This document shows, piece by piece, positions 55,516 through 64,000 of a stretch of DNA of 64,000 nt. Made by a program: the position numbers and the translations under genes. The stretch spans positions 1-64,000 of the forward strand of contig NZ_QJSP01000009.1 of NCBI RefSeq assembly GCF_003217475.1, read 5' to 3'. The first letter of the stretch is position 1. Every line of letters begins with the position of its first letter. Origin of the DNA: Williamsia limnetica. Lineage in GTDB: Bacteria > Actinomycetota > Actinomycetes > Mycobacteriales > Mycobacteriaceae. The notes under the pieces were generated by a model. It did not search any database, was not told the DNA's origin, and saw only the letters and a list, made by a program, of their open reading frames with translations.

Positions 55516-57231
55516 TCAGGTGCGGCGGAGCACCACCGCGTTGTGTCCGCTGAGGATGCCGTCGTCCGAGGGTGGCTCCCACGCCACCAACACCTCACCG
55601 GAAAAGGGAGTTGCCACGGAGGTCTCGGTCAGGGTCACGATCGTGGTGAGTGCACCGCGGTGCATCGCAAACCAGGTGTTGTCGGCGTCGAAATCGATCG
55701 CCACAGAGGCGAAGTCGTCGTCGGACAACTCCGGTACCTCTTTCCGGAGGGTGATCAGTGCGCGGTAGAAATCGAGAACCCTAGCGTGGCCTGCCTCCTC
55801 GATCTCAGCCCACCGGAGTTTCGAGCGCTCGAATGTCTCGGGGTCCTGAGGATCGGGGATTTCCGCTGCATCCCACCCATGTTCGGCGAACTCGGCTTTG
55901 CGACCGTTGGCGGTGGCCTCGCCCAACTCGGGCTCGGGGTGTGAGGTGAAGAACTGAAACGGTGACGTCGCAGCCCATTCCTCACCCATGAACAGCATCG
56001 GTGTGAAGGGAGAGGTCAGCACCAGTGCCGCCTTGGCCGCCAACTGTCCCGGGGTGAGGTACGCGCTGGGGCGGTCACCGACCGCGCGGTTACCGATCTG
56101 ATCGTGATTGCACGTGTAGACGACGAGGGACGTGGTCGTGACATGTTGTGGATCAATCGGACGACCGTGCCGCCTGCGCCGGAACGACGAATACGTCAGT
56201 GCGTGAAAGAACCCTTCACGCAACACTTTCGACAGACACTCCAGGCTGCCGAAGTCTGCGTAGTAACCCTGCCGTTCCCCGGAGATGGTGGTGTGGATGG
56301 CATGGTGGCCGTCGTCGCTCCACTGGGCGGCAAGGCCGTATCCACCCTCCGACCGCGCGGTGATCAACTTCGGATCGTTGAGATCACTCTCCGCGATCAA
56401 CGACAGCGGCCTACCGACACGGCGGGAGAGTTCGTCGGTGCGGATCTGCAATTCCTCGAGCAGATGGAGTGCGGTCCTGTCGACGAGCGCGTGTACCGCG
56501 TCGAGCCGCAGGCCGTCGACATGGAACACCTCCAGCCAGCGGAGCGCGGATCCCAGAATGTACTTGCGGACCTCGTCGGAGTCGGCCTCGTCGAGGTTCA
56601 CCGACTGTCCCCACGACGTGGCACCCGTGGTCAGGTACGGCCCGAACTCCGGAAGGTAGTTGCCGGAGGGTCCGAGATGGTTGTAGACGGCGTCGATGAT
56701 GACTCCGAGACCTCGCAAGTGACATGCGTTGACGAACCGCGCCAGTGCGTCGGGTCCGCCGTACGTCTCCTGGACCGCGTACCAGCCGACGCCGTCGTAC
56801 CCCCAGTTGTGGGTGCCGTTGAAAGCGTTCACCGGCATCAATTCGACGAAATCGACGCCCAGTCCGACGAGATGATCGAGGCGGTCGATGGCGCCGTCGA
56901 GTGTGCCGGCGGGTGTGAAGGTGCCGACGTGCAGTTCGTAGATGATCGCGCCCGCGATGGGTTTTCCCGTCCAGGCGGAGTCGGACCAGATCTCGGGATC
57001 GATGTCGTGCACCTGGGACAGTCCGTGCACCCCGTCTGGTTGTCGCGGAGACCGGGGGTCAGGCCGCGGATCCGCCGAGTCATCGATGAGGTAGCCGTAC
57101 CTGGCGCCCGCAGCGACGGAAATCGACGATTCCCACCAGCCCCCGCCCGTCGGATGCATCTCGTGGATGTCGTCGTCGATCACTACTCGCATTTGTTGGG
57201 CCGCGGGGGCCCATACCGGAAGAAAGGTCAT
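55516..57231 (-). CDS. treZ: Maltooligosyltrehalose trehalohydrolase TreZ
   Basis: A GH13 enzyme of 571 residues that releases trehalose from maltooligosyl trehalose made by TreY. Motifs are present: DAVYNHLGPSGNY near 202-214, GLRLDAVHAL near 254 with the nucleophile aspartate, LIAESD near 286 with the acid glutamate, and CNHDQIGN near 382 with the transition-state aspartate. An N-terminal carbohydrate-binding domain (1-90) precedes the barrel. I use the ATG at 57231, which matches the family N-terminus (MTFLPVWAP); a TTG at 57306 would extend it by 25 residues. In M. tuberculosis treX and treY are next to it, but neither is here. Confidence 0.92.
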   Translation of the reverse strand: MTFLPVWAPAAQQMRVVIDDDIHEMHPTGGGWWESSISVAAGARYGYLIDDSADPRPDPRSPRQPDGVHGLSQVHDIDPEIWSDSAWTGKPIAGAIIYELHVGTFTPAGTLDGAIDRLDHLVGLGVDFVELMPVNAFNGTHNWGYDGVGWYAVQETYGGPDALARFVNACHLRGLGVIIDAVYNHLGPSGNYLPEFGPYLTTGATSWGQSVNLDEADSDEVRKYILGSALRWLEVFHVDGLRLDAVHALVDRTALHLLEELQIRTDELSRRVGRPLSLIAESDLNDPKLITARSEGGYGLAAQWSDDGHHAIHTTISGERQGYYADFGSLECLSKVLREGFFHALTYSSFRRRRHGRPIDPQHVTTTSLVVYTCNHDQIGNRAVGDRPSAYLTPGQLAAKAALVLTSPFTPMLFMGEEWAATSPFQFFTSHPEPELGEATANGRKAEFAEHGWDAAEIPDPQDPETFERSKLRWAEIEEAGHARVLDFYRALITLRKEVPELSDDDFASVAIDFDADNTWFAMHRGALTTIVTLTETSVATPFSGEVLVAWEPPSDDGILSGHNAVVLRRT

Positions 57232-57548
57232 CTCTTCAACGGTAGTTGGTACCACTGCTGCATGCCGAGCAGAGTGTGCGGCCGGGTGTTGCTGGGCCGT
57301 CGTCAAAAGCGATAAGTTAACCGGGAATCGCGGAGATGTCAGGAAACGGGCGGGCCATGAGCTAATGTGACAACGCCTGATTCAGATGTAGGTGAACACC
57401 GTCTCCGCTGTACAGCGCGTAACTTTCGTTATGGTGACGAGTTCTTCGGTTAAATAACGCGTTAGTCGGATGTACCGATTAGCTATGTGACACTATGAGC
57501 GAACTCATACGCACCGGGTGTGTATGACGGGGACAACGAAGGCAGGGT
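57232..57548. promoter_or_regulatory. treZ-mce intergenic region with TAAC/GTTA palindromes
   Basis: This 317-bp gap holds the divergent promoters of treZ and the mce operon; there is no gene. It contains GTTAAC (57316-57321), TAAC-tttc-GTTA (57420-57431) and the perfect palindrome TAACGCGTTA (57455-57464). The AT content from about 57420 to 57520 is high. The repeated TAAC half-site suggests one regulator. No -10/-35 pair stands out. Confidence 0.45.
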
Positions 57549-58412
57549 GTGAGTACAGCAACCGTGGCGGCAGGTGCAGGGGGCACTTCCCGGAAGCGTG
57601 GTGGATTCGGTCCGTTACGTCGGTGGTTCCGCGAGCATGTGATCGCGTCGTTCGAGACATTCGGCCGGCAGATGACGCTTTTCCTCGAAGTGTTCAAGGT
57701 GCTGTTCGTCGACATCGCCAAACGGCGCTTCCCCTTCGGCGAGTTCATCCGGCAGTGCGCTTTCATGGCCAACACCTCCGTGATGCCGACGCTGCTGGTG
57801 GCCATTCCCGTGGGGGTCATCGTGTCGATCCAGGTCGGCAACATCGCCAATCAGATCGGCGCGACCTCGTTCTCGGGGGCCGCTACCGGGCTCGGCGTGA
57901 TCAGGCAGGGTGCGCCACTGGTCACGTCGCTACTCCTTGCGGGGGCCGTCGGCTCGGCGATCGCCGCAGATCTCGGATCACGCACCATCCGCGACGAGAT
58001 CGATGCGATGAAGGTCATGGGCGTCAATCCGGTCCAGCGGCTGATCTCTCCACGGCTCCTCGCCACCATGGTGGTCAGCTTCCTGCTGTGCGGGTTCGTG
58101 TGCTTCATCGGTTTCGTCACCGGTTACGTGTTCAACGTGTACTTCCAAGGAGGTACGCCGGGTAGTTACACCGGCACCTTCGCGTCGTTTGCGTCACCGG
58201 CCGACCTGGCCTTCGCCATCACGAAAGCCGTCATCTTCGGCGCCATCGTGGCGGTGGTCGCCTGCGACCGAGGGCTGTCGACCAAAGGTGGCCCCTCGGG
58301 CGTGGCCAACTCGGTCAATGCCGCGGTGGTGAACTCTGTGATCCTGCTGTTCACCGTGAACGTGATCCTGACCCAGATCTTTGCCGTGGTCGTCCCGACG
58401 AGGGTGGTCTAG
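57549..58412 (+). CDS. Mce-associated ABC permease YrbEA
   Basis: A membrane permease of 287 residues of the MlaE/YrbE family, with about six hydrophobic helices. MlaE-type signature segments include SFSGAATGLGVIRQGAPLVTSLLLAGAVGSAIAADLGSR near 114-152 and EIDAMKVMGVNPVQRLISPRLLA near 156-178. It pairs with YrbEB to form the permease of a lipid importer in the cytoplasmic membrane. The GTG at 57549 begins the mce operon. The ATPase subunit is not in the window. Confidence 0.9.
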   Translation: MSTATVAAGAGGTSRKRGGFGPLRRWFREHVIASFETFGRQMTLFLEVFKVLFVDIAKRRFPFGEFIRQCAFMANTSVMPTLLVAIPVGVIVSIQVGNIANQIGATSFSGAATGLGVIRQGAPLVTSLLLAGAVGSAIAADLGSRTIRDEIDAMKVMGVNPVQRLISPRLLATMVVSFLLCGFVCFIGFVTGYVFNVYFQGGTPGSYTGTFASFASPADLAFAITKAVIFGAIVAVVACDRGLSTKGGPSGVANSVNAAVVNSVILLFTVNVILTQIFAVVVPTRVV

Positions 58413-59279
58413 ATGGTCGCGTCCAAGTACACGCCGCCGGTACTGCGGCCTCTGGCGTGGAGCAAGAAGCTCTATGAATCGCCGAGGAACTTGCTGGTCC
58501 TCATGGGGCATCAGCTCACATTCCTGGTGCGTTCGGTGGGCGCGGTGCCCATCGCCTTCAAGCACTACAGCAAAGAGATCTGGCGACTCCTGTCCGACGT
58601 GACGTGGGGCAACGGCGCAATCGTGGTCGGCGGCGGCACCATCGGCGTCATCATCCTGCTCGGGGTGATGGGCGGCGCCACAGTCGGTATCGAGGGCTAC
58701 ACCGCTTTGAACCTGCTCGGTATGTCCCCGGTGACCGGCGCGATCTCGGCCTTTGCGACAACTCGCGAACTGGGCCCCCTGCTGGCGGCGGTCGCGTTCA
58801 CGGCGCAGTCGGGATGTCGTTTCACGGCACAGCTCGGTTCGATGCGGATCAGCGAGGAGATCGACGCCCTCGAGTCCATCGCGATCCGGCCGATGCCATA
58901 TCTCGTCACAACCCGCATGATTGCCGCGGTCATCTCGATCATCCCGCTCTACACCGTCTCGCTGGCCGCCAACTACCTTGCGTGCCAGTTCATGTTCCAA
59001 ATCCAGAGCGGTCAGGGGCGGGGCGCGTATCTGTCGTACTTCTACCAGTTCATCTTGTCGCGGGACATGGTGTATTCGGTGATCAAAGTGGTGGTGTTCG
59101 TACTCCTCACCACCTTCATCCAGTGCTACTACGGCTTTTTCGCCTCGGGTGGGCCCGAAGGCGTCGGGGTCGCGGCCGGTCACGCGATCCGGTTGGCGAT
59201 CATCGTTCTGGTCTTCGCGAATCTGTTGCTGACGCTTGTGTTCTGGGGTCTGTCGCCCGGAGTGAGGATTTCGGGGTGA
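58413..59279 (+). CDS. Mce-associated ABC permease YrbEB
   Basis: The second MlaE/YrbE permease of the locus, 288 residues, with about six helices. AFATTRELGPLLAAVAFTAQSGCRFTAQLGSMRISEEIDALESIAI near 112-156 is the family core, containing the EIDAL helix. Its ATG directly follows the yrbEA stop. The pair should feed lipids delivered by the Mce protein tunnel to the cytoplasm. Confidence 0.9.
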   Translation: MVASKYTPPVLRPLAWSKKLYESPRNLLVLMGHQLTFLVRSVGAVPIAFKHYSKEIWRLLSDVTWGNGAIVVGGGTIGVIILLGVMGGATVGIEGYTALNLLGMSPVTGAISAFATTRELGPLLAAVAFTAQSGCRFTAQLGSMRISEEIDALESIAIRPMPYLVTTRMIAAVISIIPLYTVSLAANYLACQFMFQIQSGQGRGAYLSYFYQFILSRDMVYSVIKVVVFVLLTTFIQCYYGFFASGGPEGVGVAAGHAIRLAIIVLVFANLLLTLVFWGLSPGVRISG

Positions 59280-59283
59280 ACGC

Positions 59284-60579
59284 ATGTTCGTAGACACAAC
59301 CGGTCGAAACCCCTCCACGACGCAATACGCGTTGCGTGGGGTCGTGTTCCTCATCGTCGTGGCGTTGATCCTGGTGGCGCTGATGATGCGCTACCAGGGC
59401 ACCTTCGAGACCAAGGTGGAGGTCACCGCAAGCCTCGACGACATCGGCGACGGTTTGGTCAGCCAGGCCGACGTCCGTTACAACGGCTTGATCGTGGGTT
59501 CGGTGACCACCATCGAAGCGACCGAGACCAATCTGTCCGATGTGATCATCGAGATCGTCCCCGAGCAGGCCGAGGGCATTCCGGCGAACGTGACGGCCCG
59601 GACCGTGCCCAGCAATCTGTTCGGAGTCAACTCGGTCGAACTCATCCCACCGGCCGATCCGAAAGGGCATCTGTCGAACGGCAGCAAGGTGGTCGCCGAC
59701 GAATCCAAAGAGACGATCGCGCTGCAGACTGTCCAGAACGATCTGCGTGAACTGTTCACCGCCGTACCCCCGGAGCAGATCGGCCGGGTCTTGGGCACGA
59801 TCGCCGACACCTTGCGCGGGGGCGGAAACGTGTTCAGCGCCTTCGTCGGAACGCTCAATCAATACTGGCAGCAGATCAACGCGCAGTTCCCCGACGGTGC
59901 GCCTCCCGGATTCGACAACTTCAACGACTCCCTCCGCGGGATCGAACAATCGACCCCGCAGCTCCTCGACGCGATGGGGCGCGCGGTGGTTCCCTCGATC
60001 ACGATCATCGAGCGTCAACGTGAACTCGCAGGAACCTTGACCGCAGCACAGGGGATGATCGACCGGATCCAGACCCTGTTCGCACGCAACGGGGATTCCG
60101 GTATTCATATCGTGGAAAATCTCAATGTCATGACAGGCGCGATCGCTGTCGACTCGGAAGCGTTGCCGGGTTCGATTCGCGCGCTCAACAATCTCGCAGG
60201 CAAGGTGCTCACCGTGTTCACGGGCGTCAACGGAAAGCCTCAGCTCAACATCGGCGTCAGCTTCAGTCCGTTTGTGATGTACAACCGGCAGAACTGCCCG
60301 GTGTACGACGGTGGGAAGTATGGGATGACCAGGGGGCCCGGCTGTTCAGGACCGGGCACCGGCACCGGACCGACGAGTTCGGGGCCGCTGGTGGTCACTC
60401 CGAGCAGCGCGCAGAGTGATCTGGAGGTGGGGCCGGCGGAGGGTCCCGTCGCGGTCACCACGGCGAGTGACAACAAAACTCTGGAGGCTGCGCTCGAGCG
60501 TGAGCCCTCAGCCGCGGACACCCTGATGCTCGGTCCACTGGTGCAGTCGGTCCAGGTGGCCGAAGGTGGTGAGAGCTGA
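59284..60579 (+). CDS. Mce-family protein MceA
   Basis: A secreted or membrane-anchored MCE protein of 431 residues. One N-terminal helix (about 18-37) is followed by the MCE domain (about 42-120; VRYNGLIVGSVTTIEA near 65). A helical middle region (about 140-300) forms coiled coils, and a Pro/Ser/Thr-rich tail has Cys pairs near 339 and 356. In mycobacteria six such proteins form a hetero-hexameric tunnel for lipid import across the envelope. The cargo (fatty acids, steroids or others) cannot be told from this sequence. Confidence 0.9.
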   Translation: MFVDTTGRNPSTTQYALRGVVFLIVVALILVALMMRYQGTFETKVEVTASLDDIGDGLVSQADVRYNGLIVGSVTTIEATETNLSDVIIEIVPEQAEGIPANVTARTVPSNLFGVNSVELIPPADPKGHLSNGSKVVADESKETIALQTVQNDLRELFTAVPPEQIGRVLGTIADTLRGGGNVFSAFVGTLNQYWQQINAQFPDGAPPGFDNFNDSLRGIEQSTPQLLDAMGRAVVPSITIIERQRELAGTLTAAQGMIDRIQTLFARNGDSGIHIVENLNVMTGAIAVDSEALPGSIRALNNLAGKVLTVFTGVNGKPQLNIGVSFSPFVMYNRQNCPVYDGGKYGMTRGPGCSGPGTGTGPTSSGPLVVTPSSAQSDLEVGPAEGPVAVTTASDNKTLEAALEREPSAADTLMLGPLVQSVQVAEGGES

Positions 60580-61598
60580 TGGGATACAGCAAGCCGCTCA
60601 TCGGATTCAGCCTGTTCGCAGTGCTCGCGCTCGTGCTGACGTGGACGATCTGGTCGACCCTGCAGCGATCGGTTCCGGGTGAGACCAACAAGTTCACAAC
60701 ATATTTCAATGATGCTTCCGGTCTGCACGAGGGCGATGACGTCCGGATGGCCGGTGTCCGGGTCGGCCGCGTCGACGCCATCGAGCTCGACACCGATCGC
60801 GCCGAGGTCACCTTCGAGGTCCAGAAGGATCAATCGATCTATTCCAACACCAGGGCATCGATCAAGTATCAGAACCTGATCGGGCAGAGGTACGTGGGCC
60901 TTGACCTGGTCGAGGGCCCCGAGCAGATGCGGTTGTCGCCGGGCTCGACGCTGAAGGAGCCATCCCAGGATTCGTTCGACGTCTCCGCGCTGCTCGCCGG
61001 CTTCCAGCCGGTCTTCGACACCCTGGACCCGGACCAGGTGAACGCGTTGTCTGAGAGCCTCGTTCAGACGTTTCAGGGCAATGAGGTCTCACTGAGCTAC
61101 ACCATCGAACAGGTCGGTAAGGTCGCCACCAATTTCGCGGACAACGATCAGGTCATCGGAGCGGTGATCACCAATCTCAGTGCTGTCATGGGTGATCTGA
61201 GCAAACAGGGCGAACAGATGCAGGAGCTCGTCGCCAACCTCGCTGGCCTGATCGAAGGTCTCAACGCCAACTCGCCTGCGCTCGGTTCATCGGTGCAGAG
61301 CATCGGCAGTGCCACCGACAGACTCGGCAACCTACTAGGCACCATTCGTCCCGATGTTCGTGATCTGGGTCAGGATTTGAAGAACACCACCGACCGCATG
61401 ATCGACATCGGTCCGAAGCTCGATCAGCTGGCAATCGATCTGCCGCTGTTCCTGGTGCACTTCCCGATGGTCATGGGCGAGGGTGCCTACCTCAACATCT
61501 ATGCGTGCGAGCTCGATGTGTCGATCGGGGGAGTGTTGTTCCCGCCAGGTCTCATCAGCCAGATCGGTGGCACCAACCACTCGGTGGTGTGTCGATGA
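60579..61598 (+). CDS. Mce-family protein MceB
   Basis: A 339-residue MCE protein: one helix (about 8-27), the MCE domain (about 38-117, with ASIKYQNLIGQRYVGLDLVEG), then a long helical region (about 130-300). The C-terminus has a Cys pair (C313, C338), usual for MceB. It overlaps mceA by one base (TGATG) and mceC by four. It should be the second ring subunit. Confidence 0.9.
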   Translation: MGYSKPLIGFSLFAVLALVLTWTIWSTLQRSVPGETNKFTTYFNDASGLHEGDDVRMAGVRVGRVDAIELDTDRAEVTFEVQKDQSIYSNTRASIKYQNLIGQRYVGLDLVEGPEQMRLSPGSTLKEPSQDSFDVSALLAGFQPVFDTLDPDQVNALSESLVQTFQGNEVSLSYTIEQVGKVATNFADNDQVIGAVITNLSAVMGDLSKQGEQMQELVANLAGLIEGLNANSPALGSSVQSIGSATDRLGNLLGTIRPDVRDLGQDLKNTTDRMIDIGPKLDQLAIDLPLFLVHFPMVMGEGAYLNIYACELDVSIGGVLFPPGLISQIGGTNHSVVCR

Positions 61599-62593
61599 GC
61601 CAGGCAGGGGCGCTGGGCCGCAGCTGGCGAGGCCATCGATTCGTGTGGCTCGGTGTGATCGGGGCGGTGGTGTTGATCGTGATCGTGTTCGCGACGTTCG
61701 CCATCTCGGACTCGGGAATCGGCAAGCGGGAGTACACCGCCGACTTCTCGCAGGCCGGTGGCATCCGGCCGGGCGACAAGGTGCGGGTCGCGGGTATCGA
61801 CGTCGGAGAGGTGTCGAAGACCGAGTTGGCGCGTGACCACGTCAAAGTGACCATGGAAGTCGACAAGAAGGTCGAGGTACGTGACGACGGTTCCGCCGAG
61901 ATCAAGCTGTCGACGCTGCTCGGTCAGCGGTATGTCGACATCAAGATCGGTGACTCCACCGAACCGCTCGAGGGATCACGCATCCCACTCACCCAGGTGC
62001 CCTACGACTTGCAGGAGACCATCGAACGCGGCACCCCCGTGCTCGCCGGTGTCAACGCCGAAGAACTCAGCGACAGTGTCAGCGCATTGAACAGTCAGCT
62101 GAAGGACGCACCGGGGGTCACCCGGACGACGCTGGACGCGCTCACCGAGATGTCGAAAGTGATCAGTAACCGCAGCGACCAGATCAACCTGCTCATCAAG
62201 GACACCGAGACGGTGACCGACGTGCTCAACAGCAGTCAATACCAGCTGTCGGTGATCGTCGGGCAGGGTCAGTTGCTCGCGCAGAAGATCGCCACCCGTC
62301 AGCAATTGGTCGTCCAGATGCTCGACGGGGTCGCCAACCTGGCGCAGCAGATGGAGGCGATGGGCGCGGAGAACAACAATCAGTTCGCACCGCTGATCGG
62401 CAACCTCAACACAGTCTCCGAAGGACTCGAGAAGAACCGGGACAACCTGCGGCACATGCTCGAGGTGCTCCCGCTGACGGTGCGGGCAATCGCCAACACC
62501 ACCGGATCGGGACCGTACGCGATGGGTTATCTACCGTGGGGCATCTTCCCCGACAACTGGCTCTGCGCAGCCCGGGTGGTGAACGGATGCTGA
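61595..62593 (+). CDS. Mce-family protein MceC
   Basis: A 332-residue MCE protein with one helix (about 17-38), the MCE domain (about 44-123; KLSTLLGQRYVDIKIGDS near 104) and a helical extension. The C-terminus NWLCAARVVNGC is typical of MceC. I use the ATG at 61595, which overlaps mceB through ATGA; the frame is open upstream but not similar. It overlaps mceD by seven bases. Confidence 0.9.
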   Translation: MSQAGALGRSWRGHRFVWLGVIGAVVLIVIVFATFAISDSGIGKREYTADFSQAGGIRPGDKVRVAGIDVGEVSKTELARDHVKVTMEVDKKVEVRDDGSAEIKLSTLLGQRYVDIKIGDSTEPLEGSRIPLTQVPYDLQETIERGTPVLAGVNAEELSDSVSALNSQLKDAPGVTRTTLDALTEMSKVISNRSDQINLLIKDTETVTDVLNSSQYQLSVIVGQGQLLAQKIATRQQLVVQMLDGVANLAQQMEAMGAENNNQFAPLIGNLNTVSEGLEKNRDNLRHMLEVLPLTVRAIANTTGSGPYAMGYLPWGIFPDNWLCAARVVNGC

Positions 62594-63696
62594 ACAGATC
62601 AGTCGGACAACTACGCCGGACCATCGTCCTGGTCGCGACGCTGATGAGCACAGCACTGATTGCGGCCGGCTGCACTCTCATACCTGCAGACATCAAATAC
62701 GCTGCGGGACAGACGATCAAGGTGACCGCCTACTTCGAGAGCGTTGCCGGGCTCTACGCCGACAACGACGTCGATGTGCTCGGTATGCCTGTCGGCCGGG
62801 TGCTGTCGATCACGCCGCAGGGTGGCCGCGTCAAGGTCGAGTTCACCATCGACAAGGACATCCCCATCCCTGCCGACGCCACAGCCGCGATCATCAACAC
62901 CTCTTTGGTGACCACCCGTCACATAGAGCTCTCGCCGCCGTATTCCGAGGGGCCCAAACTCGCCGACGGTGACGTGATCAGCGACGCGAAGAGTCCGGTC
63001 GAGATCGGCACACTGTTCGACACCGTCGACAACCTCGTCGAACAATTCGAGGCCGATCCCGACGGGAACGGTCCGCTCAGCGACATGCTCTCGATCAGCT
63101 CAGGGATCTTCGGTGGCAACGGCGCCCGGATGAAGGCTGCGATCGACGAGCTGAGCAAAGCAGCCCAGGTCGGTGTCGACAACGGCGATGCCCTGGTCGA
63201 GGTGATCAAGAACATGGATCAACTCACATCCGTACTCGTCGAGAACTACCCGAAGATGACAGCGTTCTCCTCCTCGATCACCCAGGTGTCGCAGATGCTC
63301 GGTGATCAGGCGCCCGGCCTGCAGGCGACGATGGAGGGTCTGAACCAGACCCTGAACAACACCGCGACGTTCCTCGAAGGAAACACCACCACGCTCGGTG
63401 GCTCGATGGGACGTCTGGCGGCGGTCATCAGCAACCTCAGTGACTACTCCAGGCAGCTCGTGGACACCATCGACGTGGCGCCCCTGGCGTTCGAGAACCT
63501 CGCCAACTCCGTGTCCGTCGAGCAGCGGGCCTGGCGAGCACAGGTGCTGATCGACAAGTCGTTGTTCGACAACGAGTTGCTCTCGACGTTCTGCGAGGCC
63601 ATCAACCTCCAGCAGGACGGGTGCCGGACGGGAAAGCTGACCGGCTTCGGCCCCGATCTCGGTGTGTTCTCGGCTCTTGTGGAGATGACGAAATGA
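62587..63696 (+). CDS. Mce-family protein MceD with a possible lipobox
   Basis: A 369-residue MCE protein. The N-terminal hydrophobic segment (about 14-29) ends in AAGC (C30), which is allowed by the broad lipoprotein pattern but has Ala at -3, so lipidation is uncertain. The MCE domain (about 42-120; IINTSLVTTRHIELSP near 101) and a helical region (about 140-290) follow, with a Cys pair near 337 and 347. It overlaps mceE by four bases. In mycobacterial loci the usual lipoprotein is MceE, not MceD. Confidence 0.85.
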   Translation: MLNRSVGQLRRTIVLVATLMSTALIAAGCTLIPADIKYAAGQTIKVTAYFESVAGLYADNDVDVLGMPVGRVLSITPQGGRVKVEFTIDKDIPIPADATAAIINTSLVTTRHIELSPPYSEGPKLADGDVISDAKSPVEIGTLFDTVDNLVEQFEADPDGNGPLSDMLSISSGIFGGNGARMKAAIDELSKAAQVGVDNGDALVEVIKNMDQLTSVLVENYPKMTAFSSSITQVSQMLGDQAPGLQATMEGLNQTLNNTATFLEGNTTTLGGSMGRLAAVISNLSDYSRQLVDTIDVAPLAFENLANSVSVEQRAWRAQVLIDKSLFDNELLSTFCEAINLQQDGCRTGKLTGFGPDLGVFSALVEMTK

Positions 63697-64000
63697 GCGC
63701 GTTCACGGGTGGCGCCCACCGGGCCAAGGCCTCCGTCGTTGCGGGTGTGGCAGGTGTGATGCTGCTGTCGGGGTGCGGGTCGATCCCCGGTCTGACGATC
63801 GATCAGATCCCCTTGCCCGCGCCGGGCGGTGTCGGTGGTGGATACGAGATCAAGGGTTCCTTCGGGAACGCACTGAACCTGCCGTCGCGGGCGAAGGTGA
63901 AGCTGAACGGTAACGATGTCGGGCTGGTGGACTCGATCACGGCGAACAACTATGCCGCCGACATCACGATGCTGGTCCGCAAGGACATCGAGCTGCCGGT
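63693..64000 (+). CDS. Mce-family lipoprotein MceE, partial
   Basis: The frame begins with ATG at 63693 (ATGA overlap with mceD) and runs off the window. A signal helix (about 12-25) ends in the strong lipobox LSGC (C27), as in LprK/MceE proteins. The start of an MCE domain follows (YEIKGSFGNALNLPSRAKVKLNGNDVGLVDSI near 50-81). MceE and the missing MceF should complete the six-subunit assembly. Confidence 0.88.
   Translation, partial: MSAFTGGAHRAKASVVAGVAGVMLLSGCGSIPGLTIDQIPLPAPGGVGGGYEIKGSFGNALNLPSRAKVKLNGNDVGLVDSITANNYAADITMLVRKDIELP

Overview
The window is about 64 kb of high-G+C, gene-dense chromosome from a mycolic-acid-containing actinomycete. Gene content and order match Mycobacterium blocks pknL to wag31 (Rv2176 to Rv2144c) and ileS to ilvA/treZ (Rv1536 to Rv1562c), which are joined here into one stretch. 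Carotenoid genes of the crtE/crtI/crtB/crtO/cruF type, a PASTA-bearing PknL, an SAV_6107-type HEPN gene and an mce locus point to Gordonia or a close relative. The genus is inferred from remembered gene content, not from a search. There are no rRNA or tRNA genes, CRISPR arrays, insertion sequences or phage genes.

Layout. (1) 1-3.9 kb: an SDR oxidoreductase behind a TPP riboswitch, then the kinase pknL and its Rv2175c-like partner. (2) 3.9-14.3 kb: carotenoid genes interleaved with conserved envelope and housekeeping genes. crtE-crtI-mptA-crtB form one overlapping operon; metF diverges from it; crtO-cruF-lppM-GT2 form a second cluster. (3) 14.4-16.2 kb: a GNAT acetyltransferase with a perfect SOS box in its promoter, diverging from a HEPN protein and a DUF3040 membrane protein. 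(4) 16.5-37.0 kb: the dcw cell-wall and division cluster mraZ-rsmH-ftsL-pbpB-murE-(murF remnant)-mraY-murD-ftsW-murG-murC-ftsQ-ftsZ-pgeF-yggS-sepF-yggT-wag31 and a small membrane protein. (5) 37.0-47.7 kb: an Ile T-box and ileS, a TetR/F420-reductase pair, dinB, ansA, lipoproteins, lspA and rluD. (6) 47.7-57.2 kb: a membrane-anchored protein, a second Ser/Thr kinase, dnaE1, a deazaflavin reductase, ilvA and treZ. (7) 57.5-64 kb: an mce operon (yrbEA, yrbEB, mceA to mceE), cut by the window end.

How the genes work together. The dcw cluster makes lipid II precursors (murE, mraY, murD, murG, murC), polymerises and cross-links septal wall (ftsW, pbpB, ftsL, ftsQ) and positions the division and polar growth machinery (ftsZ, sepF, wag31). 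Two membrane kinases may feed into this process. The carotenoid genes make phytoene, desaturate it, and should ketolate, hydrate and glycosylate the product; no lycopene cyclase is present in the window.

The strongest anomaly is the murF position. Between murE and mraY, with both junctions of a tightly coupled operon intact, there is only a 167-residue protein that resembles the C-terminal domain of MurF. It has no ATP-binding or catalytic domain. Other notable points are the SOS box inside the GNAT promoter, the TPP-riboswitch SDR with a Ser-to-Thr change in its catalytic triad, nested inverted repeats after that gene, a palindrome over the metF promoter, paired TetR operators, a 62-nt palindrome between ilvA and treZ, and a treZ without adjacent treY or treX.
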